From NCBI GenBank assembly GCA_008729055.1, contig SDUX01000001.1, forward strand, positions 124,001-188,000: 64,000 bases of DNA, given 5' to 3'. This document shows positions 10,470-19,422 of this stretch, piece after piece. Source of the DNA: Pyropia haitanensis. Taxonomy: Eukaryota > Rhodophyta > Bangiophyceae > Bangiales > Bangiaceae. Within the stretch, counting starts at the first letter, position 1. Each line of letters starts with the position of its first letter. Below the pieces are notes generated by a model that had not been told where the DNA came from, did no database searches, and was given only the letters and a program-made list of their open reading frames with translations. The translations under genes and the position numbers were made by a program.

Positions 10470-10620
10470 GAACCAGACGTCCCGCTCTTGTGCTTCCGCT
10501 AAAAAGTGGCTGTTACTCGGACGTGCAGGTGTGGATTCATTGGTCCAAACAGCGACTTTGTGCAGCTTCACGTACCGTCATCGTCCATTTTTTATAGGAA
10601 GCACCTTACGTGGAGCCAGT
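10470..10620 (+). mobile_element. Partial, divergent copy of the 5.4-kb TIR element (left end)
   Basis: This stretch aligns with the left part of the element at 5425-5996. It begins with a degraded ACCAGA-TCTCG-like end, then has the nearly identical TGTGCTTCCGCTAAAAAGTGG and GGACGTGCAGGTGTGGATTC, and ends with a weakened version of the internal inverted repeat. Substitutions have destroyed the 15-bp stem, so it is an older or decayed copy. Confidence 0.6.
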
Positions 10621-11452
10621 CGGTGTCTCTCGGTGCGAAAGTCGAACAGACAACACAACGGACGATCATTTCTTCCGCATGGGCAAGAAAACAGGACACG
10701 GTGGGCGAACTTTGTCTCCGTTCCGACCACGCAGTGCCGTTGAACAACTATGGAAACCACAGCCTTCGTTCTTTGGGGGCTAAAGAACGAAGGCATGTGC
10801 CAAAGAACGAAAGCAATTGAACCAGTTATATGGAGGAAACGTGGCAGACAGCCTGCGAGGTGTCCCCCTTGATGGCCGGCGGCGTGTCCGCAGGGGCGGA
10901 CGCGGCAACTGATCAAGACCCCGACCGTGACCTCCCCAACGCCTGTCCCCCCCCCACTGCGCCGCCGCTGACGCTGTCGACGCCCACACCGCCACGCGGG
11001 CTGCCGCGCGCGGCGCCGGCTGCCCCTCCGCCTTGCGGTTTGGGCGCTGACGTGCTCCCACCAACCGCCGCGTCGCCCGGCGGCGCCGCCGCCGCACGTC
11101 CGGGCTTCCACCTCCATGGCAGGGAACTGTTGGGCGGCGGGCGGCCACACCCACGTGCGGCTCTGCCCGGCCGGCCGCCCGGCGGCGCGCCGCCGGCGCG
11201 GGTCGCGCGCGTTTGATGGTCGCCATGGCGGCGGCTGCACGCGTGCGCAGCGTCGCCGCGGCGGCGGTGGCGGCGGTGGTGGGGCGTGCGCGGGTGGGTA
11301 GCGCTGCTGGCAGTGGTTGACTCGTGCCGTTGCTGAGGGCTGGGGGGGGGGGGGGGGGGGGTGCCGGTGGCCGCCAACCCCAGGGGGGAGGTGACGGACG
11401 GCCGCCGCCGCCGCCGCTGCCGTCGATCCAACCGTGCGCTGCTGTGGCGGCC

Positions 11453-11496
11453 GGTGGTGGTGGTGGTGGTGGTGGTGGTGGTGGTGGTGGTGGTGG
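11453..11496 (+). repeat. (GGT)n microsatellite
   Basis: About 14 uninterrupted GGT trinucleotides. It lies between a poly-G run (about 11341-11360) and GC-rich DNA with no accepted gene. Confidence 0.9.
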
Positions 11497-12437
11497 CGGC
11501 CACCTCAACTGACGACGCCTACAGCGGGGCCCCTGCGATTCACCAGACGGCCGTGCCTACTCGTCTGTGCCCGCCGCGCCCGTGGCGGGGCCTTGCACCA
11601 GGTCGACCGCGGCGGCGGCGGTGGCGGTGGCGGCGGCGGGCGCGCCTGCCGGTGCTGGTTCGCTGGTCGTCGCCGCTGGTGCGGGGGACGGCGCGGCGGG
11701 TGTGCGGGGCGCCGCCGCCGTCGCTAATTACCGCCAGTGGTGGTCACGGGGGAGGGGGGGGGGGGGCGTCTTGCTGGCGTGGCGGTGCCCTCTGTCTGGG
11801 TGCGGTGCTAGGTGACGCTGCCACCCCGCTGGCCACCGCCGCGGGCCCCTGGTCTGCGGGGGGGGGGCACCGCCGCCGTGCCGTCGCCGGCCGCCGCGGC
11901 TGGCCGTGCCGCGCCAGCAGCGGCGGGGGGGGCGTGCGTGCTGCGCGGCGCGTCCGCGTCGTGCCGTGTCCGCCGCCGCCGCTGTGGGCGCCGCCGCCGG
12001 CGACGGCGGCGGTCGGCCGCGGCGGTGGTGACGTGGCACGGCCCTGGCGGGTGCGTCGCGGCAGGGGCGGCGCGGGCCAGCCCAGGCTGCCTCGCTGGCG
12101 CCGGCAGACCCGCCCGGCCTGCGCGGCGGCGGCGATGTCTCTTCCCCCCCTGGCGGACCTGTGTGGTCTCACTGATGGTGGGCGTCTCTTTTTCCTGTTT
12201 GGTTCCCCCCTTTCCGCCCCCCCCCCCCCCCTCCCCTCCCTGTGTGCACCCGTTGCTCCATGGATGGCGGCATCTCGCCGCGAGGGGTACCCCCTCGGCC
12301 GACGACAGCGGCGGCGGGGGCGGGGGGGGGAGGCAGCTCCGCTCCATTGACGCCGGTACCCCCTCCCCCTCTCCATCCCCGCGCGGAGGACGTGCTGGAG
12401 GCGGGCGCTGCCGGCGGCCGCGCCGTCGGCGGCGCGG

Positions 12438-13733
12438 GTGGTGGGCGCGTTTGTGGCCGCGGCAACCGCCGACGCGCCGCGCCTCCCGCCGTCCCGTATG
12501 GCGGCGGCGGCGGCGGCGGCCATCGCAGCGGCCGTCCCGCCATTGTCCATGCGCGTCCCGGTGGTCGCCGCGGCGGTCAGCCCCTCCCTCGACGCACTTT
12601 GGCCGGCCCTCGGATCCGCCTTGCTGCTCGCTGTTTGGGCCGCCCGGGCCGGCCACCGCCACGCGACCGGCGGCGGCCTGGCGGCGGGCGGGCGGCGCCT
12701 GTGTCGCGGGCTTTGCGGCAGGATGTTCCGGCGCTTGCGTGCGAGTCCGCCGTGCCGTTTCTTCCAGTCTGCACTCCCTTGTGGCGGAGCGGCGGGGCCA
12801 CCCCCGGCGGGGTAGCGGCGGCGGCGGTTACCGTCGCGGTTGCCTGGGCGCCCGGTGTGCGCTACCTGTCGGGTGCGCTGCCGGCGCTGACGTAGGCACG
12901 GGTGTGGGTGGCGCGCCCCGGCGGCGGCCGCCGCCATTGCCACCGCGGCGCGCGTCGGCGCCGATGGCGGGCGGGCGCGGCGACGGTACGCCGCCGTCGC
13001 TGTTCCTCTTCGTCTCCACCCTGGAGCCCCGCACCGTGCACCCGGACCCGGGCGGGTCCATCCCACTCGACGAGTGTGTGGCCGCGTGGCGCCTCCGCCT
13101 GCGCGCCGTGCGCCACCGGCACGCACGGCCACGACGGCGGGGGTGGCACCGGCGACGGGCGGGCGCTCCCCGCCGCGGCGGCGATGCGAGACGACCCCGA
13201 TCCCGCGTCCCGCTGCCGCGCCCGCGCGGCCGCCCCTGACCCGGTCCGCCTTGCGTGCGCCGGCTGGCCCGTGTGGGCAGACGCTGCGGCCGACGCGGCG
13301 ATGACGGCAGCGGCGTCGGCCACGGTGGGGACCGCGGCGGCCTGCTACGCGCCGCGGCGGCTGCACGCGGCGCTCGAGTTGCGGCCGCGGCTGCTGGTGC
13401 AGTCCATGACGGTCGTGGGGGACGGGCCGGCGGGGGGGGGGGGCGGGGGGGGGGGACTGGGGACGGCGAGTGGGATGGATGGCGTAATGGCGGTGGAAGC
13501 GGTGGCGCGGGTGACAGGGGCAACGGCGGCGGTGGTGGCGCCAGGGCTGGCCGGGGAGTCTACCCGCGCGGGCGTCATTGCCTGGACCCAGCAGCGAGGT
13601 GCTACCCGCCGCTTTCGCCGCGGCGGCGCGCCGCTGCCGCCTGGTGCTGAACTGGACGGTGTACTGGGAGACTGGCGCCATGCTCGTGCCGTGGGTGTAC
13701 GCCGCCGTTGCGGCGGCTGCTGAGAGGCCATGA
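12438..13733 (+). pseudogene. Possible broken or intron-containing gene for a multi-pass membrane protein
   Basis: I see coding-like segments in successive plus-strand frames but no continuous frame. They are: a hydrophobic stretch including LDALWPALGSALLLAVWAA (about 12590-12645); a segment from the ATG at 12964 including FLFVSTLEPRTVHPDPGG and IPLDECVAAWRLRLRAV; a segment with ACAGWPVWADAAADAAM, CYAPRRLHAALELRPRLLVQ and SMTVVGDG (about 13170-13430); and a C-terminus with LVLNWTVYWETGAMLVPWVY ending in a TGA at 13731. The last frame changes lie near poly-G runs at 13432-13455. The segments have hydrophobic patches and few low-complexity residues, unlike the surrounding shadow frames. I do not recognise the family, and boundaries are approximate. 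It could be a real gene with introns, a gene with homopolymer errors, or a decayed copy. Confidence 0.3.
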
Positions 13734-14716
13734 CGACGACAGGCGCGGCCCACCGCGGTCGCCCCTCTTTGAGCCGCGCCGCTGCGGGAGCCTACTTCCT
13801 CCTCCCCTCGGCGGATGCGCTGCGGTGGTGGCCGCGGCAAGGGGGGCACCTCGATGGGGCACCCGCCCGTCTAGCCGGCGCTCCCTCCCCTCTCCCGCCA
13901 CGGCCGCGGACGGCCGCCGCCCGCCTCGCGACAGCGGCCGCCCGGGAGCGGGCCCGCGTCTGGGCCGACGCCCTCCCCGCGAGGATGACTCCGACTCGCA
14001 CCGCCGTCCGTGACGCTCCCGCGTTGGCCGCACGGCCGGCGCTGTGACGGGCCATCGTTGGCGCTGCGGGGGGGCGCTCGCCGCGGCGCCTACCGCCAAC
14101 GGGGCGTTCGCAGACCTGCGGCTGGTCAACCCGGGGGGGGGGGCGTCCCGACCGGGTGCGCCTCGAGGAGGTAGGCGTGTGTGTGGCGACGGCAGCCGGC
14201 GCGCGGCGCGTCGCGGCGGGCGACGACGGCGGCACGGCGGCAGCGGGGCCGGCGGCCGCGAGAGTGGCGGCGACTGGCAGCGACTGGGCGGTGCGCGGCG
14301 TTGACTCGGAGGGCGGGTTGCCCACCGCCGTCGGGGTGGGCACCCCGTGGAGTGGGAGGCACCGCGAGGACGGTGCCGAGCTGTGGCGACGGGCCCGGCG
14401 GTCGACTACTTTTTTTATATTTCGTGGGGGAGGTGAGCAGCGGGGGGGGGAGGGAGGGGTGATGCGGCGCCAAGACGGCCAGGCGCAAACGGTGTTTAGC
14501 CACGTCTGCACAACGGACCGACCACAGCACCACAGGACCATGGGGTCGGAATCAAGCAGTCATCTGACGAGCACCCAACGCATCAACACAGACGTCCAGA
14601 CAAGAGGCGTCGCCGACGTAAGCACAACCCCAACACTTCAGAGAGCCTCACACCACATCCGAAAAGAGAAGAACGCCCCGACACAAACAAAGACGCCGCG
14701 GTTGCTAAGCAGCGCA

Positions 14717-16651
14717 CTACAAGGTCTTGTCAAAGGTAGGTGCGCGGAACTTGAGCAGGAAAAAGTAGCCGAGAGCGCGCAGAATCACCAGGATGAGCAA
14801 GAGGAAGCCGATGTTTTCCCACTTGGAGAACCCGTTGCCCGTGAAGGAGAAGCCGGGGACGTCGCGGCCGTCAAACTCGTTCTGGACGAGCGCCACGAAC
14901 GAGTAGAACACGAGCGATGTCCATTTGATCCACGCGAGCCAGTCATAGATCTGGTCGTCGTCAATGAAGTAGCCACCAAACAGGAGGCCGATGATGAGAG
15001 CCACGGGGATGAGGGCCGCCGCGGCCTGTGGGTCGGCCGCGAGGATGGAGATGGCCAGCGATATCGATTCGGCCGTCACCGTCGTGATAAAGACAGTGAG
15101 AACAAAGAAGAAGAAGGCGCCCGCTGACGCGCGCAGCCCTACCATCCAGTAGAGGATGACCGAGAAGAGCAGGGTGAAGCAGAAGGTGCGTGGTAGCTCA
15201 CAGATGGTCTTGGAGAAAAAGTAGGATGACACCCGATAGGTGCCACTGGCTCGTTCGCGGGTGACGACGCTGCGCTCCAGCGGGAAGACGAAAATGATGG
15301 AGAAGGCACCGCTAAAGCACTGATTGATGAGCAGGAAAAAGAGGATACCCACCACGCTCCGGGCTTCGGCTGACGTGTCGCCGCGCCCCGCGTTGAGCCA
15401 AATCAAGCCCAGTAGGATGGAAAAGACGACCGTTTCACCGAGGCGAGAGAAGTTGGCCGTCCGCTCCCGTACCATCAGCTTAACGGCGCGGACGGTGAGA
15501 TAGCGCACCTCGGTAAACCATGAGTTCTGGAACTTGTGCCGACGGAGCTGGGAGCCCTCGGCATTGGCCACCCTGTAGCTGCCCACCTCCGAGTCCTCCC
15601 CATACTCGGTGAGCACCGGCGCAGAGCCGGCGTACTTGTCCGCCAGCACCGCCACGCGCCTCTTGGTCAACGCCTCCGCGCCCGGGGAGCGGCTGTCGAC
15701 GCTGACAAGGTCGATAAAGTAGTCAGCGGGGTTGAACTGGGCCGGACAGTGGAAGCTGAGCGCGGAGAAGTAGGCAACCGCGTCCTTGGCGGGGCCAAAG
15801 TACATGACCCGGCCCTGGCTCAGCAGCAGCAGCATGTCAAACATCGAGTAGATGTTGCTCCGCGGCTGGTGAATGGTCGTCACGACGGTGCGGCCATTGT
15901 AGGCGAGCCGCCGCAGCGTGGAGATGACGTTGAGGGCGTTGAAGGCGTCCAGCCCACTGGTTGGCTCGTCCAGGAAGAGCATGCTCGGGTTGGTCACCAG
16001 CTCCGTGCCAATGCTCACGCGCTTGCGCTCCCCGCCCGACACGCCGCGCACCAGCTCATTGCCAATGTTGGTGTTGGCCACGTTGGACAGGCTGAGCTCC
16101 GTGACGACCCGGTCCACCGCCAGCTGCTTCTTCTCGACGGGCATGGAGTTGGGGAGGCGGAGCATGGCGCCAAACTCCACCTGCTCCCGGACGGTGAGCT
16201 CCGCAAAGAGGTCGTCATCCTGCAGCACGTACGAAGCCACCTGGCGGAACTTGGAAAAGTCCCGCTTCTGCCCATTGACCAACACGCGGCCGGTGGACTG
16301 GGAGCCCTTGGCCGACGTCACACGACCCGCGAGCAGGTTGAGGAGGGTGGTCTTGCCGGCGCCCGAGGAGCCCATGATGGCCAGCAGCCCGCCGGGCCGA
16401 ACCTCCCCCGAGCACCCCGACAGGATGGTCTTCATGCCCTTTGCTTCGGTGCCCTTGAGGCAGGGCAGCCCCGTCGCGGAGCGGCCGACGGGGACCGCAA
16501 ACTTGAGGTCCTCCCACTTGAGCGTCAGCGGCTGCCGGTTGTACTTGGACGTCGACTGGTTGCGGTCGACGTCGCCGCGGGTGGCAAAGAACGGGTCAAA
16601 CGAGATGCCCGTCCCACCCTCGGTGACCGCGTGCGACATGGACTGCGACAT
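14717..16651 (-). CDS. ABC transporter G-family half-transporter (White/BCRP type)
   Basis: This encodes 644 residues with the ABCG order, nucleotide-binding domain first and membrane domain second. Walker A is GSSGAGKT (94-101), the Q-loop region is YVLQDDDLF, the signature is VSGGERKR (204-211), Walker B is MLFLDEPTSGLD (224-235), and the H-loop is TTIHQPRS. From about residue 400 six hydrophobic segments follow, with the family's ERASGTYRVSSYF and ELPRTF motifs between them. Length is normal for a half-transporter, which must dimerise to export lipids or other hydrophobic compounds at a membrane. The substrate cannot be told. It is intronless and uninterrupted. The start is the first of two nearby ATGs (16651, 16639). 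A TAG stands in frame just upstream; it could also be the end of an intron, but a leader exon is not visible. Confidence 0.95.
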   Translation of the reverse strand: MSQSMSHAVTEGGTGISFDPFFATRGDVDRNQSTSKYNRQPLTLKWEDLKFAVPVGRSATGLPCLKGTEAKGMKTILSGCSGEVRPGGLLAIMGSSGAGKTTLLNLLAGRVTSAKGSQSTGRVLVNGQKRDFSKFRQVASYVLQDDDLFAELTVREQVEFGAMLRLPNSMPVEKKQLAVDRVVTELSLSNVANTNIGNELVRGVSGGERKRVSIGTELVTNPSMLFLDEPTSGLDAFNALNVISTLRRLAYNGRTVVTTIHQPRSNIYSMFDMLLLLSQGRVMYFGPAKDAVAYFSALSFHCPAQFNPADYFIDLVSVDSRSPGAEALTKRRVAVLADKYAGSAPVLTEYGEDSEVGSYRVANAEGSQLRRHKFQNSWFTEVRYLTVRAVKLMVRERTANFSRLGETVVFSILLGLIWLNAGRGDTSAEARSVVGILFFLLINQCFSGAFSIIFVFPLERSVVTRERASGTYRVSSYFFSKTICELPRTFCFTLLFSVILYWMVGLRASAGAFFFFVLTVFITTVTAESISLAISILAADPQAAAALIPVALIIGLLFGGYFIDDDQIYDWLAWIKWTSLVFYSFVALVQNEFDGRDVPGFSFTGNGFSKWENIGFLLLILVILRALGYFFLLKFRAPTFDKTL

Positions 16652-18411
16652 GGACTGGTCCTCGGCCTAGGATGCGGGGGTGAGGCGGGCGGGTGGGGAC
16701 GACCCGCACACAGGGAGACAGACAAAGAAGGGAGGTTGACACACCATAGACCACCAAGAACAAAAACGGCCAGGCGTCAGCATCAAGCCTACTAGCCCCC
16801 ACGCGCGCTCGTCCGTCCACACCCTCGATGCCGTCGGGCAGCAACGGCCGGCCGCTGCCACAGGTGAAGTAGTCCACGCGAGTACAGCAAACCGGCCTGT
16901 CCCCAGAGGCGCCCCCCAAGCGTACCACGTCCGCGGGCTTGCCGCCGCCGTCTCCATCATCGGCCGCTAGACGGGCGCTGTGGCCGCCCACGGCGGCGAT
17001 GGGAAGCCCGTCCACGTTCATCTCGAGTGCACAGGGCCGGCAGGGGGGGGTCGGAGGGCAAAGGCCGCGCGGCGCCCGCCGCCCTGCCGCGCACGCCGGC
17101 CGGTCGTGCACCGGCGGTGGCGCGGCCGCCGTCGCGGCGGCCGCGTCAAGAGCACCCCCGCGTTGCCGGCAGGAAGGGAAAAAGACAAGCGGAGCGCCAA
17201 AGCCAAGACGGAGCGCGTGACCGAGGGCAGACCGACCGCGCCGCGGCGTGCCACAGCAGGGCAAAGCTGGTGGGGTGGGCGGCAGGACGGCCCGCGCTTC
17301 CCCAGCGCCGCCGACCGGCTGGTGCCCTATATAGGCATCCCAGACACACGGCCTCCGCCGCCGCCACCACCGCCACCGCCGCCGCCGCCGTCGGCGGCCG
17401 CACCCGCCGCCGCCCGCGGTCGGCGTCCCCACTGCACAGCCGCACCCGCCGGGGGACCCATCCCGCCGCGCGCGCGCCGCACGGATCGGCCAGCCATCGC
17501 AGCGGGCGACGGACGTCTGGCCGGTGGGGGGGGGGGGGGGGGGGGGAAGGCCGCACCCGCTCTCGCCTGGCGGTCCGATGTGGCCACCGCGCCGCCGCGC
17601 GCGCGCGGGTGCGGCGGCCGCCCATATTTTGTCCCCTCACCCTATCCATCTCGGAGGCGATGGCCTCGCCGCCGAGCCCCGCGGCGGCCGCGGCGCGCCG
17701 GCGCGACGCGCCGAGCCCCGTCTGTGCGTGACGCGTGACGGGATCCGGTCGGGCGGCGTGTGGTTATTGGTCGAGCCGCGTGTGCCGGCGGCGGCGCCCG
17801 TCCAAGCGCGGGCGACGGGGGGCGATCCGCGAGCGTCGGATGGCAATGCCCCGGGCGGGGCCGGCGACGCCCCCCAGTCCCGACGGGGGCACCTCGACCG
17901 AGAGGGGCGGGCATTGGTGCAGCGCCTCGGGCGGGGCGCGGCTGCCCACCGTCGACGACAGGCCGGTGTGCTGGCCGAGCACGCCGCGCGCAACAATGAC
18001 CGAGAGAGAGACAGAGAGCGTGCGTCCCAAAGACACGCCGGGTGGGCGTGCGAGAGGGCGCAACGGGGGGGGGGGGCCGCCCCCCGAGCGGGATCGCTGC
18101 CAACGCTGGCGGCGGCTGCGCACCTCGCGCGTGCGCACACCGTCGCGGGCGGGCGCCGATGCGCGTCCCCGCCGGCGGCCCTGCCCGCCCCGCCGCGCCC
18201 GCGCCCGCTCCCGCGCGGGTGCCGCCGCACCCGCCGACCGACGCGGCGGCCGGCGCAACGGAGAGGGGACCAGCCTCGCCGCGGTGGTGGGACCCGCCGC
18301 GTGGCCCCGCCATCGGTCCGGGCGTGCGCTACGCCCGCGGGGACGCGCGGGCCCGGGGCAGCCGCACCGCAGCCGCGGCGGTCAACGCCACCCGCGCGAC
18401 GCCGCAACGGC

Positions 18412-18444
<33 letters not shown>

Positions 18445-19422
18445 CGGCGGCGGCGGGCGACGTGGGGGGGACGCCGGCCGGTGGTGCCGCCGCGGGCGGC
18501 GGCCGCGGTGCGCCCGCGGCGGTGGCCGCCGCCGCCACGGTTGGGACGCCCGCCGCCGCGACGCGTGTGACGCCTGCCGCTGCCGCCGTCGACCGCATCG
18601 GCGGCCGCGGCCCATTGCCGCCCGCCGCCGCGGCCGCAGCGCGCGGTAGCGCCGCCGCCTGTACCGTGTTGCCGCGCGTGCCCGATTGCTCCCCGTCGTT
18701 CCCTGCTCGTTGCCACCGGCGCAGAGGCTCGGCGCACCCCCGTCGCGTCTTAGGCTGGCTGTCGGCTGCTGGCTGCTGCGCTTGGAGGGGCTGCTGGCCA
18801 CCTGGGTGGAGAGTGAGAAGGGCTGTGAGGGGGGTGGGGGCGGGACGAGGGGGAGGAGCTGGTGGGGAGCTGCCGATGGGACGAGCGCACGCCTGCCGGC
18901 AGGTGGGTGTGGCCAGCGCACGCGGCGAGTGGTCAGGCGCGTGGTGGGTTTGGCCAGCGTCGTCTCCCCGTGCAGAGGGTTGCCCCGTTGAGGCGCGTGG
19001 ATGAGTTTGGTCTGGCGGCAGGTCACCGTAGTCGGCGGCCCACGAGGCGCTGTTCAGGGTTCGTGTACAGGCAAGTCAATTACAATTCTCGGATCATAAC
19101 GAGGGAAGCGCCATGAGAGTGAAGTTTACGTGGTTGGGATGCGCATCAGAGCAAACGAGGCGCGGACACAAAACAAACAGAGAAGATGGAAGCAGCAAGG
19201 TCGAAAGGGAAGCAGCAAAGTCCATCAGGCCCACCACGAAACGACAAGATGTGCGCACAGAAGCACCGAACGTCACGTAGGGAGGATGGCGGGCATAGAA
19301 AAAGAGGGCAGAGCGTCCACGCAAGTAGACAGCCCTGGTAGCAACGCGGTCACCGGCAGCAGGAGGCTGCTCTGCGACTGCACATCTGTCATGCTCCAAT
19401 CCAACCGCCCCTGCAACGGCGC
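16652..19422. other. No supported gene; upstream region of the ABCG gene
   Basis: The region is GC-rich, with a poly-G run at about 17527-17547 and overlapping Arg/Ala/Pro-rich open frames on both strands. One plus-strand ATG at about 17660, some 325 bases after a CCTATATAGG motif, opens only 23 codons (starting MASPPSP) and could be a first exon, but I find no convincing continuation. A minus-strand stretch at about 17790-18060 has fairly mixed amino acids but no domain. Confidence 0.35.
17326..17335. promoter_or_regulatory. CCTATATAGG, CArG-box/TATA-like palindrome
   Basis: This is an isolated AT core in GC-rich DNA. It matches both a TATA box and the CC(A/T)6GG site of MADS-box/SRF factors. 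Being palindromic it could serve the ABCG gene (start 675 bases away on the minus strand) or a plus-strand transcript. No function is shown. Confidence 0.35.

Larger units (their letters stand above)
9679..14716. other. Gene-poor region with repeats and one possible broken membrane-protein gene
   Basis: The first 1.1 kb is AT-richer and carries a hairpin, paired CCAAT motifs and a partial copy of the TIR element. From about 10.8 to 14.4 kb it is extremely GC-rich, with long poly-G runs and a GGT microsatellite. A minus-strand open frame of about 700 codons here is Arg/Pro low-complexity and overlaps better plus-strand candidates, so it is rejected. Coding-like pieces at 12.4-13.7 kb are listed separately. 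Confidence 0.4.

Noticed and set aside
5425..10620. The related repeats at 5.4 and 10.5 kb as LTRs of one retrotransposon
   Set aside because: There is no reverse transcriptase, integrase or gag-like frame between them. The left copy has its own terminal inverted repeats, and the second copy is partial and decayed.
11744..13849. Minus-strand open frame of 701 codons
   Set aside because: It is Arg/Pro/Ala low-complexity without motifs, and plus-strand hydrophobic pieces in the same place are more protein-like.
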